Assembly (NCBI GenBank): GCA_937967805.1
Contig: CALBTC010000319.1
Location: 1 to 33,960, forward strand
Direction: 5' to 3'
Origin: an uncultured Anaerolineaceae bacterium
Lineage (GTDB): Bacteria > Chloroflexota > Anaerolineae > Promineifilales > Promineifilaceae
Length of the DNA stretch: 33,960 nt
In this document: piece by piece, positions 15,445 to 22,787 of the stretch
Layout: every line of letters starts with the position of its first letter
How positions within the stretch are numbered: position 1 is the stretch's first letter
Notes under the pieces: model-generated
Databases searched by the model: none
The model's input: the letters and a program-made list of their open reading frames with translations, nothing else
Told to the model about the DNA's origin: nothing
Made by a program: the position numbers and the translations under genes

Positions 15445-15521
15445 GTCAGAAAAAGTGTAGGGGTGATGGGGTTACGATTCCAATCACTCCACTGAAAGCC
15501 TCGCCCTGTGCGGGGCTTTTT
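15445..15521 (+). ncRNA. Candidate small RNA of about 77 nt
   Basis: Starts about 7 nt after the -10 box. It contains hairpin GGGGTGAT/ATCACTCC (15460-15467, 15483-15490) and ends in a terminator whose stem pairs AAAGCCTCGC with GCGGGGCTTT, then TTTTG (15495-15522). There is no ribosome-binding site or reading frame of note. It lies 50 bp from an iteron-like array, as copy-control RNAs often do in plasmids. Confidence 0.65.
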
Positions 15522-15570
15522 GTTTGACAAACTCAGGGTAGCAGACTTTTTGCGTAGTAGCCAGGTAATT

Positions 15571-15782
15571 TTTTGGCGAGTATTTTTGCCTTTTTTGAAG
15601 GTTTTTTCTTAAATGGCAAGAAATCAAAAGGGAGAAAGGGCGTCTTGATTTTTTGGCAACTTTTGGGCAAAGAATTGATTATTTTCAACTATTCTGGCAA
15701 CAATTTGGGGAATTTTGGCAACAAATTGAGCATCAAGTGATGTTATTGGCAATAAAAGAGCCTTGTTTCATGATTTTGGCAA
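15571..15782. repeat. Iteron-like array of eight TTTTGGCAA repeats
   Basis: Eight matches to TTTTGGCAA[CGA] in an AT-rich stretch with GGC cores at 15575, 15615, 15655, 15666, 15696, 15717, 15748 and 15778. The gaps are 40, 40, 11, 30, 21, 31 and 30 bp, all close to whole turns of DNA. All copies face the same way. Candidate origin or multi-site operator. Confidence 0.65.
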
Positions 15783-15785
15783 GAA

Positions 15786-16487
15786 TTAAGAAGGCTTCCA
15801 GAACCCTTTCTTTTGCATCAATTTTTTGTGATGCCGCACGGTTCTCGGTGCTCGATCTAGAATCTCGGCAATTTCTTCGTCATCTAGTCCGTTTTGCACC
15901 CCCTCTACTATCTGCTGCCACATTTCGATGGTCTTTTTGTGCACCTCGTATCGCTTTGCCAGATCCATTGTCGTTTCCTTCTTTCGAGAAATGCTTTCCC
16001 TATCGTCCGTCTGTAACATCCAGTTACCTGACACGATAATTGCTGCTGGCCAATGGCTAAACATTCCATTGAAAAGTTTTATCAACCACTTCTGAGCAAT
16101 ACTATGGGCCATTACAATTTTAATGACCAAAGGTTGCCCATTTTTGACTATGATCGCAGCCGGGTATCGGGGAACATCTCTGTGAAACATAATCGCTTCC
16201 AAACCGGTCACTGACCCTTCATTTAATTCAGCTGAAATAGCGATAGTCAAAGCCTTGCCGTCTCTGTCTTCGACAATTTTGTAGTTGTAAACATGCACAT
16301 ATGTTAAGGACAAGGCAATCTGCTCCAGATTCGAGTAAATTTCTTCATGAGAGGGAAAAATTCGACGAGGGAAGTAAGCTGCAAAGTTATTGTTGAACCA
16401 GGTCATAAATTCCAGGACAGTAACTTCCTCAGGCAGTCTGATTTCTGCAATTTCGTTACCTGGGAACTCTCTATCATCAATTGCCAT
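15786..16487 (-). CDS. HTH DNA-binding protein, possible regulator or initiator
   Basis: From ATG 16487 the product is 233 residues. Residues 1-170 form an unrecognised mixed domain (EVTVLEFMTWFNNNFAAYFP; YPAAIIVKNGQPLVIKIVMA). The last 60 contain two HTH-like segments, MDLAKRYEVHKKTIEMWQQI and LDDEEIAEILDRAPRTVRHH, the second typical of a sequence-reading helix. The gene stops four bases before the TTTTGGCAA array, so it may bind those repeats. It is AT-rich and oriented against its neighbours. An in-frame extension to 16541 exists but has no ribosome-binding site. A CAACGCCCC/GGGGCGTTG hairpin lies in its upstream region (16540-16583). Confidence 0.6.
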   Translation of the reverse strand: MAIDDREFPGNEIAEIRLPEEVTVLEFMTWFNNNFAAYFPRRIFPSHEEIYSNLEQIALSLTYVHVYNYKIVEDRDGKALTIAISAELNEGSVTGLEAIMFHRDVPRYPAAIIVKNGQPLVIKIVMAHSIAQKWLIKLFNGMFSHWPAAIIVSGNWMLQTDDRESISRKKETTMDLAKRYEVHKKTIEMWQQIVEGVQNGLDDEEIAEILDRAPRTVRHHKKLMQKKGFWKPS

Positions 16488-16793
16488 TTTCTTCTGAACC
16501 TTGTACCATAAATACACAATTTCATATTCAACGTAAAGCAACGCCCCCAGGAGCTTCCTTTCTCGCGGGGCGTTGTGCGTTTATTCTACCAGTTTTTGTT
16601 TCCCCTACCGTTTTTCTCCTTCTTTTCTCCCAACCTTCTACTCTTCTTGTGAAATGGCCTGTTAGCCTCCATCGTCCAATCGCACTGCATGCTGCTTATC
16701 GTCAGAACCAGAAGGTCGGTCAGAGGCTCTATGATCCGCCCGCCTTCCAGGTCTACCAATGCGGGACGCCGAAGGTGACACCACTGGCCAGGG

Positions 16794-16936
16794 TTTTAGG
16801 TACTCTGTTCCCCGTGATCAGAATAGGTTAGGTTTGTTCTCGCGCCACAGATCAATCCCCAATGCCGTTTGACATCTGGGCAGGTTGCGCCATCCATGGC
16901 CATAGATGGCCAGGGCCAGATGCCAGGTACCTAAAA
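16794..16936 (+). ncRNA. Structured element C (four-copy family)
   Basis: Closing stem TTTTAGGTAC/GTACCTAAAA (10 bp, 16794-16803 and 16927-16936), TTCCCCG at 16808, P3 CAATC.CCCAATGCC.GTTTG (16853-16871) and a P4 CATCTGG/CCAGATG (16873-16879, 16916-16922) with an inner hairpin. No gene follows directly, unlike copies A and B. Confidence 0.6.
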
Positions 16937-17482
16937 GCCCGTAGGCTCAGTTTGGGTTCAGTTTGGGTTCAAATAAGGTTTGGAAAGTTTGGGACGAAAC
17001 CGAGCAGGGAGTTGCAAAGTTTAAGATGCTCAGGAGGGAGCAGGGCCAGTAATTAAGGCGGGCCAGCCATCGGACAGGGTGTGCCATCCGGTTGCGACGA
17101 AGGTTCTACGCGTTCAGTGGTTGCACGTCGGGGCCAGATTGAAATGTGGATAACACAGAGGCTCTACTGGCATGGGCCGTTCTGCATTGACTGCCTTCAT
17201 TCAGGGCAAGGGCTGCGCGGAGTTACCCACAGTTCAACAGGCCCTACCCGCGGCGAGGGGCCGACACAAAGACAGCAAAAGGCAAGGTTGCTTGCATCCA
17301 GAGGTTAGGGAATGCAAAGACAACGCGGTCTTGCCCCTCCCGCACCCACACATTGTTTTGGTCCTCTACTCCTCTACCGGGGGAGTTCTGTTGTTTTTCA
17401 GAAGACTGCATTAAACAGAGGTGAGGTCATGGGACCGGTGGAGAGGAGCGGCGGCCGGGCTGCTGCCGGGCTGGGCCAGCGC

Positions 17483-17640
17483 GGGGAAACGGTCTGCTCT
17501 GAGCTTGTCGAAGGGCCGTTGCTGCGGCTGTTTCGGCCGAATGGCTGCCACTGGTATGGGGACGGCCGTTGCTGCTGCTGGATGCTCGCCCACGTGGGTG
17601 GGAAACGGCCTGCCCTGAGCCTGTCGAAGGGGCCGTTGCC
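17483..17640. repeat. Two copies of a TGTCGAAGG-type dispersed repeat
   Basis: About 38 bp is repeated at 17483-17524 and 17600-17640 (GGGAAACGG.CTGC.CTGAGC, then .TGTCGAAGGG). The core CTGAGC[CT]TGTCGAAGG is a short element seen in many environmental genomes, often read as LSLSKG in translations. Confidence 0.75.
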
Positions 17641-17853
17641 ATGCCAGGCAGCTGGGTGGCTGCTGCTTTGCTGCACTGGTTGAGCTTTGTACGTCTCCGA
17701 GGAAGGTAGCTCGGGGCGAAGGTAACAAGACCCCCCCCAGAGGTGGCCGGACTAGACAACCCTTAGTTTCCACTCCTTTGGGCTGGTGGGACCGGGAAGG
17801 GGTAAGGCTTTATGTTTTGGCCAGGCTGCTGCCGGCCGTGGGTAGGGGGAGAG

Positions 17854-17904
17854 TTTTTCGTGACGGTGCCGGCAGCACCGGCGGATCTAACCGTCATGAA
17901 AAAA
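17854..17904. repeat. GTGACG inverted repeat, copy 6
   Basis: TTTTTCGTGACGG ... CCGTCATGAAAAA; first of three copies in a row, with T/A-extended arms. Confidence 0.8.
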
Positions 17905-17905
17905 T

Positions 17906-17946
17906 AGTGACAGCGCCGGCGGCACGTGGGCGCCAGGTTGTCATGA
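17906..17946. repeat. GTGACG inverted repeat, copy 7
   Basis: AGTGACA ... TGTCATGA; second of three consecutive copies. Confidence 0.7.
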
Positions 17947-17990
17947 TTCGTGACGTAGGACTTGATGGCCAGGCGAACGGCCGTCATGAT
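17946..17990. repeat. GTGACG inverted repeat, copy 8
   Basis: ATTCGTGACG ... CGTCATGAT; third consecutive copy, ending six bases before the stop codon of the RHH gene. Confidence 0.75.
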
Positions 17991-17996
17991 TACTTC

Positions 17997-18206
17997 TTAA
18001 GAAAACTTGTCTTCTACGTTTGTAACCACTGGGGATGACGTTGCATGGGGCAATTCTTCTGCCTTCGTCATTGATGCATAAAAGTGAGCTAAGGCTGCCT
18101 CAAAAACCGAAACCTCACTACCAAAGCCAAATTTTTCTTGCAACTCTGTTACTAAGTTAAGCGTTTGTTCGCTGAATGTGTAATTCTTCCTGATTTTTTT
18201 ACTCAT
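17997..18206 (-). CDS. Ribbon-helix-helix repressor-like protein
   Basis: A 69-residue protein (MSKKIRKNYTFSEQTLNLVT, then FGFGSEVSVFEAALAHFYAS) with the basic N-terminal strand and two helices of an RHH dimer. The C-terminal tail is flexible. GGAGGTGA six bases before ATG 18206 gives a strong start. It is transcribed leftward from a shared intergenic region that carries repeated ATACATGTAT/ATACGTAT palindromes, the kind of site RHH proteins bind. It therefore probably represses itself and the rightward early operon, as a small phage or plasmid control gene. A partition-type ParG role is possible, but no ParA is seen. Confidence 0.7.
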   Translation of the reverse strand: MSKKIRKNYTFSEQTLNLVTELQEKFGFGSEVSVFEAALAHFYASMTKAEELPHATSSPVVTNVEDKFS

Positions 18207-18360
18207 CCTAAATCACCTCCACGCCCGAAAGAATACAGACAATATACGCACATTACAAGTGCAAACTGTCAACCATACGTATGTTATGCGCATTGGTAGA
18301 CAGTTCTATCTTGTTTGATACATGTAATATATGTATAATACATGTATAGTTTGACGTTAA
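18207..18360. promoter_or_regulatory. Divergent promoters with palindromic operators
   Basis: Rightward promoter TTGTTT (18311-18316), 17 bp, TATAAT (18334-18339), overlaid by three ATACATGT-type palindromes (18318-18347). Leftward, TTGACA (minus strand, about 18267-18272) faces the RHH gene, flanked by CATACGTATG (18275-18284) and AATATACGCA (18241-18250). The layout is that of an autoregulated genetic switch. Confidence 0.7.
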
Positions 18361-18792
18361 CAATTTAATTGAAGGGTTTTATGCGGGCCACCCGACGAAC
18401 GGCCCGCCAGCATGACCGACGCTGAGAGCGGCGCAGAACTGCCAACGAGAGGCACCCTGTAGACTTGTCCGGGGTGAGCAGAGCGCAGCAGGTTACAAAC
18501 AGGAGTTTGTTTAGAACGAGTTAACCACACGGCCGGACCTGGCAGCAATCCGCAGCAATCGCAGCAGATGACACAGAAGCCCAACGCTAGAACGATGAGA
18601 GCGAGAAACGGCCGATTTTTTCATGGCTTTTTTAGTTGGTTGTAGTGAGTTTTTGGCATGTTTTGGGCCGTTCCCACCAACATTATTCTGAGCCTATCAA
18701 ACCAAAGAACGACTGAAAAGTACATGCACCCCTTAAAGAAGATCGCGATCATCACTTTTCTATTCACCGCCCTTGCACAAGGAGCAGACACA
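18361..18792 (+). ncRNA. Long structured leader of the early operon
   Basis: Downstream of the TATAAT promoter, 430 bases lack a convincing gene but contain many hairpins. These are GCGGGCC/GGCCCGC (18383-18407), CAGC/GCTG (18409-18425), TGCC/GGCA, GTCCGG/CCGGAC spanning about 70 bases, and ACAAAC/GTTTGT nested in GGTTA/TAACC. It may be a regulatory leader or a separate RNA. No known RNA family is recognised. Confidence 0.35.
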
Positions 18793-19062
18793 ATGAACGA
18801 TGTTACGGAGTATGAATTCAGAGAGCGCACGATTGGCGACCGGCGCAAGTGGGAAGATATTCCCCTCATTGCTGGCTGTCGTTTGACTTACTTTGCCTTT
18901 GAGAATCCCCCACAAGTGGCGGCCGAATTGGCCAGCGCCCTAGCTCTTTTCCCCAATGTTGTGGAGATTCGTTTCAACGTGGCTGGCAGCCTGCAAGGGC
19001 ATTATGTTCCTGGACCAGACAAGGCCAGGGAACAACACCGTTCACAAGGAGAACAAATCTAA
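18793..19062 (+). CDS. Small early protein of unknown function
   Basis: ATG 18793 is preceded by ACAAGGAGCAGACACA, a variant of the shared leader, which sets the start. The 89-residue product is soluble (FRERTIGDRRKWEDIPLIAG; QVAAELASALALFPNVVEIR). A longer in-frame start at 18724 would add a stretch like a signal peptide (MHPLKKIAIITFLFTALAQG), but part of that is simply the translated leader, so it is probably fortuitous. The stop overlaps the ssb start (TAATG), suggesting co-translation with SSB. Confidence 0.65.
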   Translation: MNDVTEYEFRERTIGDRRKWEDIPLIAGCRLTYFAFENPPQVAAELASALALFPNVVEIRFNVAGSLQGHYVPGPDKAREQHRSQGEQI

Positions 19063-19430
19063 TGTCACACCAAACGATTACGATTGTTGGGAATGCCGGC
19101 GGCGACGCCGAAAAGCGATTTTTGCCAGATGGGACACCGGTTGTCAACGTTTCTTTGGCCGTGAATGAACACATCAACAGCCAGGACGTGACCACCTGGT
19201 TTAAGGTGGCCTTTTGGGGCAACCTGAGCAAAGCGGCCGAGCATATTGTAAAAGGCCAGACGGTGGCCGTCGATGGCCGGGTAAGCGTGGAAACGTGGAC
19301 CGACCGTGAAGGCAACTTCCGGGCAGGCCTGCGGGTGACGGCCCGCCGGATGAACTTTGTCGGTGGACGGCCGGAAGGCGCAGCAGCCACGCGCACCGCC
19401 CAAGAAGAAGTTGACGATATTCCCTTTTAG
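19062..19430 (+). CDS. ssb: Single-stranded DNA-binding protein
   Basis: Coats single-stranded DNA during replication and recombination. The 122 residues show the SSB OB-fold (ITIVGNAGGDAEKRFLPDGT; WFKVAFWGNLSKAAEHIVKG; VAVDGRVSVETWTDREGN), a shortened linker and the acidic protein-docking tail DDIPF. It is shorter than typical chromosomal SSB (about 150-180), as usual for phage or plasmid copies. Leader variant CACAAGGAGAACAAATCTA precedes it. It heads the early DNA-metabolism block and is followed by its own terminator. Confidence 0.93.
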   Translation: MSHQTITIVGNAGGDAEKRFLPDGTPVVNVSLAVNEHINSQDVTTWFKVAFWGNLSKAAEHIVKGQTVAVDGRVSVETWTDREGNFRAGLRVTARRMNFVGGRPEGAAATRTAQEEVDDIPF

Positions 19431-19472
19431 TTTGACCGGCTGTTTGGAAATTTATCCACCCCGCGAAAAGTG

Positions 19473-19503
19473 AAAGGCTCGGATGCCGCCGAGCCTTTCT
19501 TTT
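19473..19503 (+). terminator. Intrinsic terminator after ssb
   Basis: AAAGGCTCGG/CCGAGCCTTT hairpin followed by TCTTTT. Confidence 0.85.
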
Positions 19504-19548
19504 CGCCTCATGGGCGCATTTTCATGCGCTGCACAAGGAGAAATCACG

Positions 19549-20268
19549 ATGAGAACTATACATCATGATCAACAAAATTGCACCATCACTTATCAATCTG
19601 GCAGCTTCAAGCAGACCCGCGAAGCGACGCCCATTATGCTGCTGGCCCAGGAAGCTGCCGAGCGTTACCCGGAGATTGCCAGCCGGGTATGGAAAGCGGC
19701 GATCATCTTTGAGGATGGCGGCGTGGAACTGCTGCCGGAAGATGAGCAGGTGAAAGAGTTTTCACAGTGGGGTGAATCTGTGCCGGTGGCTAAGGTTCGC
19801 AGCAAACCGGATGAGCCAGGTTATACGGTTCGCCGCCTTTATTGGAATGAGCCCGAGTTAGGCGGACCGGTGCCGGACACACGGCACAAATTTAGCTGTG
19901 AGTGCTTTGATTACCGTAAACAAAACGCTCCGGTTATCTGTGGCCAGCCGCAATGTAAGCACATTTTGGCGACGAAGCGCGCTTTGAAGGAGCAGGACAA
20001 GGCAGCGGCGACCATCACGCAAATTGAGGCAATGGTGGTGACGCAGCCGGACATGGATCACGAAGCGCTCCCACAACCGCCAGTCAAAGAAACAGGAGTA
20101 ATCAAACGAAAAAGAGCGCCAAAACCTACCGGACCAACGCCAGCCAAACTTGAAAAAGCCCAAAAAAGGCTTTTCGCCAGTATGCAGCAAGGCGCATACG
20201 GCAAGGCTCAGGGTGGAACCCGGATCATGGAAAGCCGGAAAAGTCCGGTTCAAGCTGCTCAATCGTGA
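19549..20268 (+). CDS. SWIM-type zinc-finger protein
   Basis: ATG 19549 follows GCACAAGGAGAAATCACG, a leader copy, which excludes longer in-frame starts. The 239-residue protein has an N-terminal domain (CTITYQSGSFKQTREATPIM), a central CxC ... CxH zinc site (FSCECFDYRKQN, QPQCKHILA) that fits the SWIM pattern, and a basic proline-rich C-terminal tail (KRKRAPKPTGPTPAKLEKAQ). SWIM fingers bind DNA or proteins and occur with recombination factors. A DNA-binding or recombination-mediator role alongside SSB and the RecT-like protein is plausible, not shown. Its TGA lies within a GTGACG repeat. Confidence 0.7.
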   Translation: MRTIHHDQQNCTITYQSGSFKQTREATPIMLLAQEAAERYPEIASRVWKAAIIFEDGGVELLPEDEQVKEFSQWGESVPVAKVRSKPDEPGYTVRRLYWNEPELGGPVPDTRHKFSCECFDYRKQNAPVICGQPQCKHILATKRALKEQDKAAATITQIEAMVVTQPDMDHEALPQPPVKETGVIKRKRAPKPTGPTPAKLEKAQKRLFASMQQGAYGKAQGGTRIMESRKSPVQAAQS

Positions 20269-20305
20269 CAGCCAGGCTGCCGCCGGCGGCTGAATCCGTC
20301 ACGAA
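20262..20305. repeat. GTGACG inverted repeat, copy 9
   Basis: ATCGTGACA ... CGTCACGAA; the left arm contains the stop codon of the SWIM gene. Confidence 0.8.
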
Positions 20306-20318
20306 TTAATTGAACATC

Positions 20319-20350
20319 GCGCCCGGCCGAGAGGCTGGGCTTTTCTTTTA
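20319..20350 (+). terminator. Intrinsic terminator after the SWIM gene
   Basis: GCCCGGCC/GGCTGGGC hairpin (20321-20328, 20333-20340) followed by TTTTCTTTT. A related hairpin without the T run lies at 23262-23282. Confidence 0.75.
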
Positions 20351-20391
20351 GTGACCGGCGCGGCCGACCAGGTCCGGGCCAGCGTCACGAA
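20350..20391. repeat. GTGACG inverted repeat, copy 10
   Basis: AGTGACC ... GCGTCACGAA, upstream of the leader of the 20427 gene. Confidence 0.75.
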
Positions 20392-20426
20392 CGCCTGCCA
20401 ATACATTGGCTTAGGAGAAATCACAC

Positions 20427-21284
20427 ATGAACGCAGACCAGAAAACCCGCGAAGTAATGGAGCGCATTGTTCACCGCTTTGAGACAGGCGACATCCCCGA
20501 ACCGTTAGCTACCCTTTTTATTGTGCGCAAGCTGGGCGCTGCCCCCATGACCAGCTGGTCATGGCTGAATCAGTTTATTTGTATTGTCTTCGGCTGCACC
20601 GATGCCCGCGGCTATCGGCAGTGGCAGGAGGTTGGCCGCAACGTCATCAAAGGGCAGTCTGCCGCGGCGCGTATTCTGGTACCCATGACCAAAAAGAAGG
20701 AAGTTGAAAACAAAAAAGGGGAGACGGAAGAAGTCACCCGGCTTTACGGCTTCCGCGGGATGCCCGTTTTTGACGTGGCCCAAACCGAAGGCGATGAACT
20801 GGCAGAAACGGCCGACGCCGAAGCCGAACGGGAATTCCTGGCTAATTTGCCGCTGGGACCCGTAGCGGAGCACCTGGGCGTAACCGTCACCACTTATTCA
20901 GGGAAACCGGAGAAAGCCAGAGGCTATTACTACCCCAACCGCGAACTGATCGCCCTGGGCGTGGAGAACGTGGATACCTGGCTGCACGAGCTGATCCACT
21001 TTGCCGATGACCGAATGGGCACCCTGAAAGAGCGCGGCCAGCATTGGCGCAGTGAAACCGTCGCCCAGCTGGGAGCGGCGACGCTGGCCACCCTGATAGG
21101 CCTGGAGGGTGAAGCCAATCTTGGCAAAACCTACGAGTATATCCAGGCTTACGCCGAGGCCGCCGGGCTGAATGTTCTCTCCGCCTGCACTCGTGTTCTG
21201 GAGCGCACCTGCAACGCCATTGATTACATCCTGGACACGGCCGAAATGCTGGCAACTGCTGAGGCCGTTCACCTGCCGTATTAG
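20427..21284 (+). CDS. ArdC-like antirestriction metalloprotein
   Basis: ArdC-type proteins protect incoming DNA from host restriction; they combine an N-terminal ssDNA-binding domain with a zinc-metalloprotease-like domain. Here the N-terminal part shows the family pattern (SWSWLNQFICIVFGCTDARG; YRQWQEVGRNVIKGQSAAAR) and the C-terminal part carries HELIH at 187-191 with FADDR after it. The length of 285 is normal. Leader AGGAGAAATCACAC precedes ATG 20427. It sits between SSB/SWIM and the RecT-like gene, a common place for conjugation or phage early defence functions. Whether it acts on restriction here is inferred from family. Confidence 0.8.
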   Translation: MNADQKTREVMERIVHRFETGDIPEPLATLFIVRKLGAAPMTSWSWLNQFICIVFGCTDARGYRQWQEVGRNVIKGQSAAARILVPMTKKKEVENKKGETEEVTRLYGFRGMPVFDVAQTEGDELAETADAEAEREFLANLPLGPVAEHLGVTVTTYSGKPEKARGYYYPNRELIALGVENVDTWLHELIHFADDRMGTLKERGQHWRSETVAQLGAATLATLIGLEGEANLGKTYEYIQAYAEAAGLNVLSACTRVLERTCNAIDYILDTAEMLATAEAVHLPY

Positions 21285-21293
21285 GTGGCAGCC

Positions 21294-21587
21294 ATGACTG
21301 TTTACCTTTTGCACTTCGAGGAGCCGATCAGCCCCAACCACACGGCCCAGCATTATATGGGTTACTCTGACAACCTGGACGACCGGCTATATGAACATCT
21401 TCACTACCCAGCCCCCAGGCTGATGCAGGTTGCCAAAGAGCGCGGCATCCGTTGGGCCCTGGCGCGGACCTGGTCAGGCGACCGGACGAAGGAACGCCGC
21501 CTGAAAAACTGGAAAAATGCGCCCAGGCTTTGCCCCATTTGCCAGGGCAAAGCGACGTTTGAGCCTTACGACTCTCTTCCGTTTTAA
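21294..21587 (+). CDS. GIY-YIG-like nuclease-family protein
   Basis: The 97 residues begin VYLLHFEEPIS and continue HYMGYSDNLDDRLYEH, then RGIRWALARTW, KERRLKNWKNAPRLCPIC. This follows a small GIY-YIG family in which H-Y-x-G replaces GIY/YIG, with the helix arginine and a C-terminal CPxC pair. GIY-YIG domains cut DNA; some members of this short family may be inactive. AGGTGG five bases before ATG 21294 favours it over GTG 21285. It follows the ArdC-like gene closely and is likely co-transcribed. Confidence 0.7.
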   Translation: MTVYLLHFEEPISPNHTAQHYMGYSDNLDDRLYEHLHYPAPRLMQVAKERGIRWALARTWSGDRTKERRLKNWKNAPRLCPICQGKATFEPYDSLPF

Positions 21588-21592
21588 ATTTA

Positions 21593-21637
21593 ATCGTGAC
21601 GGGCGCGCCGGCTGGAGCGGCCGTGCCCGTCACGAAT
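21593..21637. repeat. GTGACG inverted repeat, copy 11
   Basis: ATCGTGACGGGC ... GCCCGTCACGAAT, just before the leader of the 21657 gene. Confidence 0.85.
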
Positions 21638-21656
21638 CCGCAAGGAGAAATCACCT

Positions 21657-21857
21657 ATGAACCGATACCGAGCTTATTACATCCCGCGAGGCTCAACCCT
21701 GAGATGCGGCATCATTGGCGTTTTGGCTGACGACGATGAGCACGCCCGCGAGCGTGTCCACGAGGAATTATCTAAGCCAGGCCGTCATCAATACCTGCGG
21801 CAGTGGCAGGACAGCGGCGAGATTGTTGAGAATGTTGACCAGGAGGAAACCGCATGA
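21657..21857 (+). CDS. Small protein of unknown function
   Basis: ATG 21657 follows CGCAAGGAGAAATCACCT, a leader copy. The 66-residue acidic product (YRAYYIPRGSTLRCGIIGVL; HARERVHEELSKPGRHQYLR) has a small alpha/beta look. Its stop overlaps the start of the RecT-like gene (ATGA), so it may be an accessory to recombination. No family recognised. Confidence 0.65.
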   Translation: MNRYRAYYIPRGSTLRCGIIGVLADDDEHARERVHEELSKPGRHQYLRQWQDSGEIVENVDQEETA

Positions 21858-22648
21858 ACGATGTAACAGTTATTGAACACAATCCCACGACGGCGCTTTT
21901 AGCCTATGGCGAGCGCGACGACGTGCGCGAGATTGCCGACCGTTTGATGGCCCTGCACCCAGCGTCCCAGGAAGTTGGCAAAAAAGGGATGCAGGCCGTG
22001 GCGCAGCTAGCGATTATGTGCGGTGCCAATCCGCTGCCAGGTGCCGGAGAAATTTACGTTTGGGTAGACAACAAAGGCAAGATTGTTGTTTTCCTCGGCG
22101 TGGCCTACTACCGGCGCATCGCCAGCCAGAAAGATACCGTGATGTGGGCCTTTAATGACCGGCAAACCGGCCAGCCCCGGCCGATGACACCAGAGGAACG
22201 GGAACGGCTGAACATCCACCCCGATGACGTGGCCGCCATTTGTGAAGGTTTGAAGCTGTCCGAATACCAGGCCCTGCTGGATGCTGACGTTCCCTGGAAT
22301 GCAGCCCAGCAAATGCTGAAACGGACCAGTTACGCCGTGGTGGGTAACGATGAGATGTTTTACCAGCGGGATGTGAAATGGCACAAGAAAGGCGACCCGG
22401 TGGACCCGCCACACGGCCGTACCTGGCAATGGGTGGCCGAAAAACGGGCTGAGATTGGCCTTTACCGAATGTTGGCCCTGGTGGACACCACCCTGATGGA
22501 CAACATGCAGCAGCGCGTTAACGAAACGCTGGGATTCATCAACCGGTACGACGGCCGCGACCGGATAGCCGCCGAAACCGCGTCCGGCAACGGCTGGAGA
22601 ACTGACGTCAAGGGTGAAGAAATTGACGATTGGTTTTCTTATGGCTGA
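21854..22648 (+). CDS. RecT/Bet-like single-strand annealing protein
   Basis: Such proteins anneal complementary single strands during phage recombination and usually sit near SSB. The 264-residue product has the characteristic early segment: GMQAVAQLAIMCGANPLPGA, then GEIYVWVDNKGKIVVFLGVA and YYRRIASQ, matching the RecT/Bet layout (AxxLGLxP ... E.Y...... G..Y..I). The C-terminal part is less typical, with an acidic end (GEEIDDWFSYG) that could contact SSB or a nuclease. The assignment rests on motif order and on SSB nearby; no partner exonuclease is seen in the window. Confidence 0.55.
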   Translation: MNDVTVIEHNPTTALLAYGERDDVREIADRLMALHPASQEVGKKGMQAVAQLAIMCGANPLPGAGEIYVWVDNKGKIVVFLGVAYYRRIASQKDTVMWAFNDRQTGQPRPMTPEERERLNIHPDDVAAICEGLKLSEYQALLDADVPWNAAQQMLKRTSYAVVGNDEMFYQRDVKWHKKGDPVDPPHGRTWQWVAEKRAEIGLYRMLALVDTTLMDNMQQRVNETLGFINRYDGRDRIAAETASGNGWRTDVKGEEIDDWFSYG

Positions 22649-22666
22649 GCCATTTAGTTAACCCAT

Positions 22667-22722
22667 TTTCGTGACGGCAGGCAGCCCCGGCCGTAGCAGC
22701 TCCGGCTGCAGGCCGTCACGAT
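22667..22722. repeat. GTGACG inverted repeat, copy 12
   Basis: TTTTCGTGACGGC ... GCCGTCACGAT; the longest copy, with an internal hairpin. Confidence 0.85.
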
Positions 22723-22726
22723 TTTT

Positions 22727-22768
22727 AATGACAGGCTGACAGCTGGCCATCGAAGCCGGCGTCACGAA
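22727..22768. repeat. GTGACG inverted repeat, copy 13
   Basis: AATGACAGGC ... GCGTCACGAA, between copy 12 and the leader of the 22788 gene. Confidence 0.7.
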
Positions 22769-22787
22769 CCTACAAGGAGAAATCACA

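Larger units (their letters stand above)
16560..17995. other. Long non-coding control region
   Basis: No frame here looks like a gene: the open frames are GC-skewed shadows without ribosome-binding sites. The stretch holds structured element C, tandem AGTTTGGGTTC units (16947-16971), an exact DnaA-box-type TGTGGATAA (17145-17153) and a near match TTACCCACA (17223-17231), two copies of a TGTCGAAGG repeat, and three consecutive GTGACG inverted repeats. Together with the iterons to its left it is the best candidate in the window for a replication or partition region. Confidence 0.5.

Noticed and set aside
15653..16039. Plus-strand 128-codon frame across the iteron array
   Set aside because: It is composed of translated TTTTGGCAA repeats followed by the antisense of the HTH gene.
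17312..17683. Open frames in the GC-rich stretch on both strands
   Set aside because: The translations are low-complexity and include the LSLSKG signature of a known dispersed repeat; no ribosome-binding sites.
18724..18792. Signal-peptide-like extension of the 18793 gene
   Set aside because: The shared leader ACAAGGAGCAGACACA is itself being translated there, and the product lies in a cytoplasmic DNA-metabolism operon; the match to a signal peptide is probably chance.
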